From positions 60,391,780 to 60,446,779 of the forward strand of contig CM060324.1 in the NCBI GenBank assembly GCA_030674155.1: a DNA stretch of 55,000 nucleotides, in the 5' to 3' direction. Positions 37,441 to 49,949 of the stretch are shown one piece after another. The translations under genes and the position numbers were made by a program. The stretch comes from Stramonita haemastoma. Lineage: Eukaryota > Mollusca > Gastropoda > Neogastropoda > Muricidae. How positions within the stretch are numbered: the first letter of the stretch is position 1; each line of letters begins with the position of its first letter. Below the pieces are notes generated by a model. It did no database searches, had not been told where the DNA came from, and worked only from the letters and a program-made list of their open reading frames with translations.

Positions 37441-38028
37441 CGTCACGATTGCTACACATTTACATCTGATGTGGAAACGGTGCAGTGTGAATGATTATTT
37501 CTTGTCTTGTTTTGAGTTCTGTTGTCATTGGGTTTTTTGTTTGTTTGCTTTGTTGACAGAGAGTGATGGATGTTAACAGAATTATGTGAGCCATTTGAAT
37601 TCAATCATAAGACCCTGACATCTCTCTTAAACCGTGTGGAAGATTTACATGTTAATGTTTTTGATGTAGAAAGAATATATGGTTGAAAATTACTTGGAAT
37701 GAAAACGAAGCTCATGTCCATCGTGATGATACATAATACGGAATTTAAAGAAATTGCGAGTTCTGCAATTAATCTAAATAATGTTGAGATAGTTGAAAAC
37801 TATATAAAAAGTGTATAGGGCTTTCCAGGTTGGATCTGTGACTTGAGCGTAGTTGTTTTGTTTCTTGTGGTTATCAGCTGACTTTTCTTTTCTTTGTTTG
37901 GAGCGGAGGAACATGAAATATTGACTGTCATATGTATGAATTGTTTGTTCACATCACCCCCTTCATGAGGGGCCAATGCCTATTATGAATAAACTATTCG
38001 TATTCGTATTCGTATTCGTATTCGTATT

Positions 38029-38032
38029 CTCT

Positions 38033-38127
<95 letters not shown>

Positions 38128-38130
38128 GTG

Positions 38131-38189
<59 letters not shown>

Positions 38190-38207
38190 GTGTGTGTGTG
38201 TGTGTCT
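38029..38207. repeat. (CT)n then (TG)n
   Basis: CT 38029-38125 and TG 38130-38207. Confidence 0.98.
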
Positions 38208-38256
38208 CCACCACTGTCTCTTTCTCTGTCTGTCTCATCTTTGTTTTGTTACCTAG

Positions 38257-38558
38257 GTTGCATGATGACAGTCGTGTACCAAGGGCCAGTTCATATGCAC
38301 CATCACCAGTATCCTCAAGATGTCAAACACGATGTAAAGAAATATGAAACGGATCACGCATCCATCACCGTGTTCGTCTTTCTCTTATTTGTTCACTGGA
38401 AACAGTTACTGAATATACTGAATACAGCATATTGTTTTCAGAATGGAGAGGATCTGATTTCATGCTGTCGTGCTTTTGTTGATTACTCTAGGAGAGCTAG
38501 GGCACATCTAAAACTGAGACTGCATGACTTGAACATGTTGATGTTAAGACGTCATTAG
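38257..38558 (+). CDS. Candidate exon, unknown protein
   Basis: A strong acceptor, CTTTGTTTTGTTACCTAG, ends at 38256. The frame then reads CMMTVVYQGPVHMHHH, QYPQDVKHDVKKYETD and HASITVFVFLLFVHWKQLL, the last a possible membrane helix. It continues to TAG at 38556-38558, about 100 codons. The second half may be intron read-through if a donor is used earlier. Codon use looks non-repetitive and protein-like, unlike the flanking arrays. I do not recognise the family. Confidence 0.35.
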
Positions 38559-38564
38559 TTTTGT

Positions 38565-38674
<110 letters not shown>

Positions 38675-38756
38675 ATGCATGAGAGTCTTTATTCCCAAGG
38701 GTTGCAGATAAGTATTAACATACTTTTTTCATCCGGCCCATCCCCTGATTAGAGAC

Positions 38757-38759
<3 letters not shown>
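38675..38759 (-). mobile_element. Retroelement tail inside (CT)n of its own strand
   Basis: The minus strand GGGATGGGCCGGATGAAAAA leads into the hairpin AAGTAT-GTTA-ATACTT (38710-38725), then CCCTTGGGAATAAAGACTCT and CATGCATTC, with CT on both sides. Confidence 0.7.
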
Positions 38760-38835
<76 letters not shown>

Positions 38836-38838
38836 AGC

Positions 38839-38907
<69 letters not shown>

Positions 38908-39075
38908 GACAGACAGACAGACAGACAGACAGACAGGACGAAGAGACAGAGAGACACAGAGAGAGCCAGCTAGCCAGCCAGCCAGCCAGCCAGACAGACA
39001 GACAGACAGACAGACTGACAGACAGACTGACAAGCAGAGAATCAGACAGACAAGCAGGCAGAAAGACAGACAAGA
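38760..39075. repeat. (GA)n, (CAGA)n, (CCAG)n arrays
   Basis: GA to 38833, CAGA to 38935, CCAG 38968-38990, then CAGA variants. Confidence 0.95.
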
Positions 39076-39375
39076 AGAGACATAGATACAGAGAGCGTCA
39101 ATATTTCCTTGTTCTCAACGAGAAATCTTTAAAAGAATGATTATTTTCTGCAACGATTCCCGCTTCTCTGAGCGGCATCTTTATTTACACAGGCGCTGAA
39201 AGGAAAGGATCCCATGTCACACAGACAAGGAGAGCGCAGGCTTTTTGTAAAATGTATTTCTTTACATTTAAATCAAGGCAACTATTGATGCAGAGCATGT
39301 GTTCCTAAGACTGCCCTGTGACCATAACGACGTGACATTTAAACTGCTGATTCTGTCGGATTTCTGCATGATTCA
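39076..39375. other. No recognisable gene
   Basis: Nothing recognised. Confidence 0.35.
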
Positions 39376-39499
39376 TCTCCCTCGGTGTCTCGGCTTGACT
39401 TCTGGCTGTCTTGGATTTGTATAATAATGATAAAGGTCAGTTTGTTTATGTTCCTGTAAAGAGCCAAGACAAGACAAAACAAAGTTTAACGTTGTACGC

Positions 39500-39955
39500 A
39501 TACACGCATGCTTATGTATATTATCACCGTCACCTATGCTGTAGTCTCGTAGATCGTTGGGGGCATCACGAAGATTTTGCAACCAGCTTCCTCCATTCCC
39601 CGCGGTTTTTAGTTTTCCGTAGCAAATCGTTCCACACACAAAGCCAAACTACTCTCTGATGTCTTCCCATCGCCTTTTTCTGTCCGCCTCTTGGTCTCCC
39701 TCCTTCACCTATCCCGTAGTCTCGTAGATCGTTAGGGGCACTACTGAAGATTTTGTAACCAGCTTCCTCAACTCCTCACGGTTTTCAGTCTTCCGTAGCA
39801 AATTGTTCTGCACAAAGCCAGTCTAATCTCTGAAGTTGTATCCCATCGTTTTTTTTCTGTCTGCCTCTTCGTCTCCCTCCTTTTACTGTTCCTTGAAGGA
39901 CAGTCTTGGCCAGTCCCGATGTTGGTGTGACGTGGCCGTACCTCTTTCTGTGTGC
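39500..39955 (-). mobile_element. RTE-like LINE 3' ends in tandem
   Basis: The minus strand encodes RYGHVTPTSGLAKTVLQGT-like text near 39900-39940, then GRQKKRW and LCRTICYGRLKTVRS. The 3' part occurs twice: 39540-39715 and 39717-39900 share GTAGTCTCGTAGATCGTTRG, GAAGATTTTG and CCAGCTTCCTC. It is related to 20880-22200. Confidence 0.75.
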
Positions 39956-39960
39956 TCAAT

Positions 39961-40345
39961 GACTTGTGTACACACGTTATTTATGACGTGTACACACGTT
40001 ATTTATGACTTGTGTACACACGTTATTTATGACTTGTGTACACACGTTATTTATATTGGGACACTATGTGTACACACGTTATTTATGACTTGTGTACACA
40101 CGTTATTTATGACTTGTGTACACACGTTATTTATGACTTGTGTACACACGTTATTTATGACTTGTGTACACACGTTATTTATGACTTGTGTACACACGTT
40201 ATTTATGACTTGTGTACACACGTTATTTATGACTTGTGTACACACGTTATTTATGACTTGTGTACACACGTTATTTATGACTTGTGTACACACGTTATTT
40301 ATGACTTGTGTACACACGTTATTTATGACTTGTGTACACACGTTA
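39961..40345. repeat. 24-bp tandem repeat inside SINE sequence
   Basis: About 15 copies of TGTACACACGTTATTTATGACTTG, one diverged (40050-40065). The last copy runs into CACACGTTAAAACCCGCTCC, which is SINE-A sequence, so the unit probably arose from that SINE. The repeated CTHVIYDL peptide is an artefact. Confidence 0.95.
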
Positions 40346-40420
40346 AAACCCGCTCCACCTTTCAGAGCAGGGCAGTTGGCCATTTCTGTGCTGGTGGGAA
40401 CGTAGGACAAATACAAAACC
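40330..40420 (+). mobile_element. SINE-A fragment
   Basis: CACACGTTAAAACCCGCTCC, GAGCAGGGCAGTTGGCC and GTGCTGGTGGGAACGTAGG match the middle of SINE-A. Confidence 0.65.
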
Positions 40421-40479
40421 TTTCTTTCTATTTCCCTCCCTCCCTGTCTGCCTGTGAAATTTTCTGTTGACTTTCTTTA

Positions 40480-40627
40480 TCAAATCTCTCTCTTTCTTCT
40501 TCCTCTCTTTTTTTTTCAATTTCACTTTATTTCTCTCCTTTCTACTTTCGCATTTCTTTCTCTCTCCTTACCCCCATCTCTCTCTCTACCCCCATCTCTC
40601 TCTCCTCTCTCTCTATGTATCTGTGTC

Positions 40628-40669
<42 letters not shown>

Positions 40670-40692
40670 CCTCCCCCCCTCCCTCCCTCCCT
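40480..40692. repeat. CT-rich stretch with (CTGT)n
   Basis: Pyrimidine-rich, with CTGT 40630-40667. Confidence 0.9.
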
Positions 40693-40837
40693 GTGTACAG
40701 TTTTAATAGTGGCCGGCCTGTCAAGCAGCCCACTTTCAGATCAATCTTGTTGGACTCATGAGTGACTTGTGCGTTGCGAAATTCAGTGTGTGCCAATTGT
40801 TATGATGCTGACACACAAATGGTTATCTTTTCTTCAA

Positions 40838-40843
40838 TGATGA

Positions 40844-40877
<34 letters not shown>

Positions 40878-41062
40878 GGTGGTGGTGATGATGGTGATGA
40901 TGATGGTGGTTATGATGACGACAACGACGACGACATTGCTGCTGCTGCTGCTGCTGCTGTGCTGATGATGATGATGGTTGGTGGTAGTAGTGGTGTTGGT
41001 GGTAGTGGTGATAGTGGTGGTGGCAATAATGGTAAAGATGATGATGGTAGTGATGGTGGTAA
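40838..41062. repeat. (ATG)n, (GGT)n, (GAC)n, (TGC)n mosaic
   Basis: Trinucleotide blocks, increasingly mixed to the right. Confidence 0.95.
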
Positions 41063-41405
41063 TAGAAGTGGACGTAATTAAGAAGAATTTGAAGAGTTAT
41101 AAGGAAATAAAGGAGAGGACGAATTAGAAAAAGAAGAACGACTAAAAACATTTGATGGGGAAAAATGCAGAATTTAAAGAAGAATTTGAAGAAGAAGTAG
41201 AAGAATTTGAAGAAAAAAAATTAAAAAGAAGAATCAGAAGAAGACGGATTTGAAGAAAAAGAATTTGAGGAAGAACAATTTGAAGGATTTGAAGAATTTG
41301 AAGAAGAATTTAAAGAATTTGAAGAGGAAGAAGAATTTAAGGAATTAGAAGAAGAAGAAGAAGAAGAAGAAGAAGAAGAAGAAGAAGAAGAAGAAGAAGA
41401 AGAAA
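41063..41405. repeat. (GAA)n expansion with decayed flank
   Basis: A pure (AAG)n of about 18 units lies at 41349-41403. The left flank has GAATTTGAAGAA variants over about 280 bp, a decayed or expanding array. Confidence 0.9.
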
Positions 41406-41719
41406 TACTCTTGGCTTTAGAACGTTTTAAGGACCCTTTTTTAAGCCTCATTGCTAACTCTCTTCCTTTATCGCGTGCTGGTATTTTTGGCACCAAAAGA
41501 TTAAGCTATGTGAGGAAGTCAGAGGCTCTTTCAGTATGAACAGCATCCCCACTTTCTGGAAATTCCAAGCTAGAAATTTCCCCTTTTCTGTCATTGTCTT
41601 TGTTTCTATCCCTTTCCTTTGTGCTATCTCGTGCTGATTTTCTTACTTCCCAGTCCAATTTCTTGCCTTTTTGTCAAACAAATTTGACAGATATTTTTGT
41701 TACTCTGATATATTTTGCA
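41406..41719. other. No recognisable gene
   Basis: Nothing recognised. Confidence 0.35.
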
Positions 41720-41885
41720 TTCTTTTATTTCGGGGATAACGAAGTAAGCATTCATGTGCGTTTTACCTCCAGTCTCTGTGTGTATATGTAGTTTTTGTAA
41801 AATTTTGTAATCCGTTCCCACCGGCACACAATTGCCTCCTCTCCCAACAACCGGAATGGGTTTTAACGTGTGCGCAAGTTTTACC
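41720..41885 (-). mobile_element. SINE-A 3' half
   Basis: The tail, the CATACACACAGAGACTGG part and GTGTGCCGGTGGGAACGGAT are recognisable. The head and core are missing. Confidence 0.75.
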
Positions 41886-42043
41886 TGTATCATTTTGTTC
41901 TGAATACCAAAAATGTGTTGAAAAGCATCAAAAATACACTACCATTTAAGCTGAACTAGTTACAGAAAAAGCTTTACTAAAACACTTAAGATAAAGACGA
42001 GTCTTTTTTCCCTTTTAAAGCCTTACTGCTTTCCTAATAGGTG

Positions 42044-42420
42044 CATAGGAAGGAAGGTAGCAGGATGGTTAAGACGTTCGCCTGCCAACAAGTAAACCGT
42101 GAAGTTCTGGGTTCGATTCCCAGCCTCGCCCTTTCTTCCCAGTTTCACGGGAAAAAAATCGAACTGAATGTCAAAGTCATTCAGATGAGACTATAAACCG
42201 AGGCCCGTGTGCCAACGCACGTAGAACATCTTGCGCACACATTAAAGCCCCGTCCCGCCTTTCGGAAGAGCAGGCCATTGTGTGCCAGTAGGAAGGGTTG
42301 ACATTTTTTTTTTTTAAACAACCAAACCAGCATGCACACAGGTGTCGTGTTTAGACACCATCCCTGAGGAAAAATCGGGGAGTTGAAGTCCCCAGTACGG
42401 CTCGGGGCTGTTTTAAAAAA
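42044..42420 (+). mobile_element. SINE-D: long tRNA head, SINE-A core, own tail
   Basis: The head GGTAGCAGGATGGTTAAGAC through GGGTTCGATTCCC (42111-42123) resembles a tRNA with a long variable arm. The SINE-A core then follows (TTCAGATGAGACTATAAACC at 42179-42198). The tail has two hairpins, GGTGTC-loop-GACACC near 42341-42359 and GGGGAGTTGAAGTCCCC near 42377-42393. Confidence 0.8.
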
Positions 42421-42426
42421 AAAAAA

Positions 42427-42546
42427 AAGGGTAAGCGCTGCACCTGTGGCGACGCGCTCTCCCCGGGGAGAGCAGCCCGAATTTCACGCTGAGAAATCTG
42501 CTGTGACATAAAGTGGTATACAATAAAATAAAATAAAATAAATAAA
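42427..42546 (+). mobile_element. SINE-C tail appended to SINE-D
   Basis: It contains an 18-bp perfect palindrome, GCTCTCCCC-GGGGAGAGC (42456-42473), CAGCCCGAATTTCACGCTGA, and AAAGTGGTATAC with an (AATAA)n end. It follows SINE-D after an A run, so this is either a mosaic SINE or an insertion into the tail. Confidence 0.75.
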
Positions 42547-42894
42547 TTTCATACATAGTGATTAGAAATGCACCAGTTAGAAATGCAATAAGGCTGCAAA
42601 AAAAGCAAAATGAATAAACTTTATCTCAAGCGTTTCGTTTTTTATATTCCAAAGGATCAATGTTGATTATCCGTGTTCTTTCTCTATGCTCTTCAATTCT
42701 TTCTCGTTATTTCGGCGTGTGGATCTTTGTTTGTATGTTTTTTTATATTATTTTCTGCTTGTTTGTAGCATTGTTTTAAATCATTGCTATGTTCAATTAT
42801 TGCTCAAGCTCTATAGATCTATCTATCGATCGATCGATCGATCTTTTTTTTTATTGATCTATCTATCAATCCATCTATCCATCGATCTATCTAT
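42547..42894. other. No recognisable gene
   Basis: ATCT/CGAT tetramers lie at 42815-42900. Otherwise nothing is recognised. Confidence 0.4.
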
Positions 42895-43170
42895 CTGTCT
42901 GTCCTATAGTCTGGCGAACATGGAGGCACCCCTGAAGACTTGACAAGTTCTCTCCATTCCTCTCTCTGTTCTGCCTTTCTCAGGGTTTTGTTGAGTTCTA
43001 GGCCTGTCCATTCGCTGATGTTGTCCTCCCATCTCTTCCTTTGCCTCTTTTTCTTCCTCCCTGGACAGTGCCTTGCAGTATTGTTTTTGCAAGTCCATTT
43101 AATCTTGTGACATGCTCGTACCATTTAAGTTTATATGTGACATTGTTCGTGTTATATGCATAAAATATTA
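42895..43170 (-). pseudogene. RTE-like LINE C-terminal scrap
   Basis: The minus strand reads YKLKWYEHVTRLNGLAKTIL then QGTVQGGRK, and after a shift QRKRWEDNISEWTGLELNKT. It is homologous to 21930-22110 but a different copy. Confidence 0.8.
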
Positions 43171-43392
43171 AGCGGATGAACAAATCAGGCAAACGTTGGT
43201 GTTTATTGAAAGTTTAATGATGCAGTCTTGTTTTTGTTTCAGCCTCAAATGAACAACAGCAACAACCGCCACACAGCACAGTAGTCTCCACTTCCGGGGT
43301 CCAGGTTAGCTTTGTGTTAATTTTTATCAGTCAGTCAGTCAAGAAAAAACAATGAAATGATTATTAAACTCAGAGAGAAATTGTCCCTACCA
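43171..43392. other. No recognisable gene
   Basis: Short spacer with a TCAG repeat (43329-43341). Nothing coding. Confidence 0.35.
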
Positions 43393-44716
<1,324 letters not shown>

Positions 44717-44728
44717 GAGAGAGAGAGA

Positions 44729-45245
44729 CAAGGCAAGGCAAGGCAAGGCAAAGTCTTTTATTCGAGGATAATAGATAAGCACTCGTGTGCTTTTTTACAT
44801 CCAGTACCCCGCCCTTTTCAGGGATACATCAAGTTGAAAAGATACTAAACAATAAAACTTTACGCAGTACCAAACAACGCACAAGAATAAGGACACTATA
44901 ATGATAAGGTAATAAAAATGCACTCGTTTAGAAGACAAAATCAGAAGTCACAATAAAAAAAATTTTGATTATGGAAGTAAAGAAAAGTGTTAATAGGTAA
45001 AGAGCAAACAAGAAAACAAGATGAAATAAACAACTGAAAACATCAATACACCACCATCTGTGATATAAATCATACATTTGGATAAAAGGGGGGGGGGGGG
45101 GGAATTTAACTAATATCCTTATTGGAGGGGGGGAGATATACTACCAATAAAAAATAAAAATAAAATAAAATGAAATATAAAATAAGAAAAAAAAGAAAAA
45201 AAAGTTACATAAAACATCCTAGATGTTTCAAAAGAATAGGCGGAG
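44729..45245 (-). mobile_element. Retroelement 3' region with (CTTGC)n tail
   Basis: Sense order: GCCTATTCTTTTGAAACATC (45240 downward, shared with 26140-26280), AT-rich sequence, CAGGGATAC..AAAAGGGCGGGGTACTGG, the hairpin (+ strand AAGCAC-TCGT-GTGCTT, 44777-44792), CCTCGAATAAAAGACTTTGC and CCTTGCCTTGCCTTG. CT flanks both ends on the sense strand. Confidence 0.75.
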
Positions 45246-45254
45246 AGGAGAGAG

Positions 45255-45352
<98 letters not shown>

Positions 45353-45375
45353 AGAGAGAAGAAGAGAGAAGAGAG

Positions 45376-45423
<48 letters not shown>

Positions 45424-45450
45424 GAGAGAGAGAAGAGAGAGAGAGAGAGA
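45246..45450. repeat. (GA)n array with AAGA slips
   Basis: GA on the plus strand. Confidence 0.98.
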
Positions 45451-45539
45451 GCACTAGCTAGTGTAACACAATTCTCTAATTCTTATATAATCATAACAAT
45501 AAACATCTATTACATTCTAAGTAGGATTTTAGAGAAAAG
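45451..45539 (-). mobile_element. Short element end with palindrome, inside (CT)n
   Basis: The minus strand ends AATTGTGTTACACTAGCTAG TG; CACTAGCTAGTG (45452-45463) is a perfect palindrome. CT on its own strand abuts both sides. A related end, CACTAACTAGTG, lies at 45689-45700. Confidence 0.45.
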
Positions 45540-45576
45540 AGAGAGGAAGAGAGAGAGAGAGAGAGGAGAGGAGAGA

Positions 45577-45659
<83 letters not shown>

Positions 45660-45688
45660 AGGGGAGAGAGAGGAGGGAGGGGGGAGAT
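45540..45688. repeat. (GA)n array
   Basis: GA with GGA slips, ending in a G-rich patch. Confidence 0.95.
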
Positions 45689-45972
45689 CACTAACTAGTG
45701 ACACACAATCAAATTCAACATAGCTATAAAAATGAAATCTACACATTGTAAATAAAATACTCATAGTTTATATATACTGTAATGATCAATCTCTGTGAAA
45801 TAGCCAATGTATTCACAAAAATGAATAACTACACAGTATAGTTAAAAAACACATACTAACTAAACTTAAAACATTGAAATATTAAAACAACATTTATCAA
45901 GCTCTATAATAGTCGACTTTCAAAATAAAATTGAAAACATGAGATATGAATACAGCCTTCATCAAGATAGAA
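45689..45972 (-). mobile_element. AT-rich element 3' region
   Basis: Its minus-strand 3' end repeats the AATTTGATTGTGTGTCACTA phrase of 45451-45482. It has no coding and may be the 3' UTR of the LINE at 46217-47451. Confidence 0.35.
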
Positions 45973-46216
<244 letters not shown>

Positions 46217-47451
46217 CAACAGGATGAGTCTGGTTCAGTATTTTTGATGCATCAAGTGAAATTGAAGGCGAACTTTGAAGGTTGTCAATGATTGGTGCTG
46301 TTTAGTTGAATCGGGAATGGAGTTCCACAGCACAGGGCTTGAGTATAGTAAATTAGACTTGAACAAGTCTATTCTTGGGATTGGGACACTTGGCTTTTCA
46401 GTATTTCTGGAATGATTCATTGGGAACTTATCTGTTAAGGATGTGGGGACATCTCCTGCCATTATTTTAAACATCATTATGCCTTTGTTATATTTCAGTC
46501 TTTGTTGTAGGGGGAGAATACCTAACTCGAGATGTAATCCACTTCAAGTAAGGTTGTTTTCTTCAGAAGGATAAGTATGAGAGCACGTTTATATAGGCTT
46601 AATAACGGTTTCATAGTGTTTGCACTGGCAGAATCCCAGAGGGTTGAAGCATAGTCTATTGAGGATTGTATGTAAGCTTGAAAAAATAATTTTTTGGATG
46701 GTAGTCAAGGAAATGTTTAATTTTAGTTAACTGGTATACTCTTTGGGACAAGTATTTGCATAGATGAGATATGTGGTAGAACCAGCTGAGGTTTTTATCG
46801 ATTGTTATTCCTAGAACTTTGTGATGAGAGTTTGTTCGATTGCTTCCTTTCTTATGTGGATTGGAAACTGTTTATGAGGTAGATTTTGTCGCTTTTGTCT
46901 GGTGGTGATCAGCATGCATTTTGTTTTTTGGGGGTAAATAGACATGTGGTTCAGTTCTGTCCATTTGACAAGATCATTACAGCTTTGTTGTAATGTAGTT
47001 GAAAGAGAGTCAATGTCGTTATGGCTTGTATGTATGGTTGTGTCATCAGCAAATAGATCACATTTGGATTTTATATGTAGAGGAAGGTCATTTATGTATA
47101 ATGAAAAGAGGATTGGTCCTAGTATTGATCCCTGTGGTATTCCATAATGAATGGGTTTTAGATTGGATGTGGATGTACTTGTTGAGACACACTGTTGTCT
47201 GCTTTTAAGATAAGAAGCAAGTAGTTCTAGACTATTTGATGATAGATTATACAGGTCTAGCTTTCTGATGAGAAGTGTGTGGTCAATTGTATCAAATGCT
47301 TTTTTGAAATCTACGAATAATACTCCGCAAAATTTATGTTCATTAATGTTTGATAGCCAATTGTCTATGAGACTAGTCAGTGCAGTATGGCACGAGTGAT
47401 TTTGTCTGAATCCTGACTGATTAGGGTGTAGTAGGTTGTTAGTGTCTATAT
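46217..47451 (-). mobile_element. Rex1/CR1-like LINE, 5' truncated in RT
   Basis: Starts abruptly in the fingers of the RT, fused to the (CTTGC)n tail of the element at 47460-47810. It runs through the RT C-terminus and ends (LQFHLMHQKY, stop) at a (TA)n/(CA)n array with no 3' UTR visible. Confidence 0.85.
46805..47450 (-). pseudogene. LINE reverse transcriptase
   Basis: RT blocks are in order: HPNQSGFRQNHSCHTALTSL, VLFVDFKKAFDTIDH (first catalytic aspartate), GIPQGSILGPILFSLYIND, and CDLFADDTTIH (catalytic FADD). NHMSIYPQKTKCMLI follows, where CR1/Rex elements have N-x-x-KT. After about 46810 the protein continues in other frames (YQLTKIKHFLDYHPK; RALILILLKK; MMFKIMAGDVP at 46235-46477), so at least two frameshifts break it. 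The catalytic core itself is uninterrupted. Confidence 0.85.
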
Positions 47452-47459
47452 GAGAGAGA

Positions 47460-47922
<463 letters not shown>

Positions 47923-48187
47923 GACACAAGATAGACAAGACAGAGATAGACAGACAGACAGAGAGGCAGACAGACAGAGAGGTGTCAAATTATACTCCCA
48001 CCCACTGAAGGAAAAAACAACAGAGAAAAGGTTGGCGGTGAGGAAGGGGGTGTGAAGCCAGCCCCAGCATGAAGTACACCCCCCTGGGGCCAGCATCAAC
48101 ACTGCCCAGTACAATAGCACATCTTTTCTATTTCTCTTAGCTTGACCTCCACTCTTTCAACCCCCCCCCCCTTCCCGAAAACTCCAG

Positions 48188-48245
48188 TGGCAGGGCAGGG
48201 CAGGGCAGGGTAGCGAAGGGCAGGGCAGGGCAGGGTACGGCAGCG
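48188..48245. repeat. (GGCAG)n, G-quadruplex-prone
   Basis: Two runs of GGGCA pentamers, each with four or more GGG tracts separated by CA, split by TAGCGAA. Confidence 0.85.
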
Positions 48246-48355
48246 CAGATTATCGACCCAAAGTCCCTGTACGGACTTACTGTGCCGGCTGTGGACGTGG
48301 GTGGCTGACAGCGATACCACCAGTACAGCTCTGCCTCCTAGGAGTGTGGACATAT

Positions 48356-48533
<178 letters not shown>

Positions 48534-48582
48534 TGTCATCAACGGATGGATGGATGGATGGAGGTTGTGTGGAGTCGACATG

Positions 48583-48765
48583 TGATTGCATATGTGTGAT
48601 TTTACATGCGTGACTGCACATGTGTGACTTTACATATGCGATTGCACATGTGTGACTTTACATAGCGATTGCACATGAGTGACTTTACATATGTGATTGC
48701 ACATGTGTGATTTTACATGTGAAATTGTACATGTGTGATTACAGATGTGTGATTGTGCACGTTTA
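48583..48765. repeat. 28-bp tandem repeat of near-palindromic halves
   Basis: About six units with GTGTGACTTTACATATGCGA followed by TTGCACAT. Each unit holds two 14-bp halves (TGTGAxTTTACATA and TGTGATTGCACA), rich in TGCACA/TGTGCA. Confidence 0.85.
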
Positions 48766-49949
48766 CCATCATCGCCAGTCTTGGAATCTCTGGCTGTGTG
48801 AATCAAACTTTCGGAAGCTACTTACCTGTGACAACATTGTCTGGAGGTAGGGAACAAGATAAAATGGTGTCGTGTCATCTAGAAACGTGAGATAGGCTGT
48901 TTTTTTTTAAACAAAGTGTTGACATGAAAGATACCTTGTGGATATGAAAAAAGAAATCGAGGAAGGCTGAATTCAATCAGATGATAACCTCTGCAGGTCT
49001 CATATCTATCAGTTATGTTTTTGTTGTAGTGGCCACGAATGAGACCAAAACAAGTCAGGACTGGTGCACAGTTGTGTCTTTTCTGGTGCATAGAAAGCTG
49101 CTGTTAAGAGACAACTGGCCGCTACTTATAGTCTATGTTTGATTACACAAATGCCAGTCACAATCCGTCAAAACAATGAGAATGTCCTTTGAACTTATCG
49201 TGAAGCTGGCTGCTAGGCCTACAGGCAAGTTTTCAGAAGAAGGCAGGGTTGTTTACCCCGCAGTCTGTTGACAGTCAGCTGTTGGGAACATGCGGGCACT
49301 GTGCACAGGTACTTCCTGCTGTGGGCGTGCTTCATCAGCATCACTTACCTTCACAAATGCATACCCACAGGGGGAGTGTCAGCATTGCCTGTGGTCAATG
49401 TGCAGGAAAAACAGCATCACAAAGTGAATGTCCTCACAGTGATACATTACAGCACAAAGGGACTACTGGCTCCACTTTCTAGACCCGCTTTTATCTTTGT
49501 TATAGAACCCGTTTGTTGAAACATGCGGGAATGAGGAGAAAAGTCAACACATCTCAACTTAATGGACTTTAGCTATAACCAACGCACCAGCCTTCTTCAA
49601 CGACAACAGCTGGCAGTGTCACAGTGTAACAGAGGACATACTACGTGATTACACACCATCGTTTCCTGTGGGCCTACAGAGCTACTAAGGAAAAAGCCCG
49701 CTAGAAAAGAGACCTGACCCCTCCCCAGTTAACTGGATTGAGCAGTCTTTCCTCTCAGTGGGGATCGCCGATAGGAAGCTTGTTTCAAGTAATGCTGCTG
49801 CCATCACGGAACACAGACTCGCTCACAAAGCAGAACCGGTCATCGCCATCACCAAACCCATTCTGAGCCATGCTCTCTCTCTGTGCAGAGCTTCCGCCAT
49901 CAGAAGACTGACATGCCCAGGTGTCTCCGCTGCAGGAGTTGGGTGTTGC
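48766..49949. other. Upstream region of the K2P exon, no exon assigned
   Basis: Ordinary composition without strong repeats, unlike most of the window. It could hold promoter or untranslated exons of the potassium channel. I cannot support a TATA box or transcript start. Confidence 0.4.

Larger units (their letters stand above)
35360..38028 (+). mobile_element. APE-type LINE lacking RT, inside (CT)n
   Basis: Sense order: leader 35360-35514, ORF1 (35515-36525), endonuclease relic (36775-37440), linker-like scraps (37560-37810), then a 3' end CCCCCTTCATGAGGGGCCAA..ATGAATAAACTA with (TTCGTA)5. No reverse transcriptase motif is visible between linker and tail, so the RT appears deleted. (CT)n abuts both ends on the sense strand. 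Confidence 0.8.

Noticed and set aside
49268..49519. 84-codon frame upstream of the K2P gene
   Set aside because: No recognisable domain and overlapping open frames; kept only as an uncharacterised upstream region.
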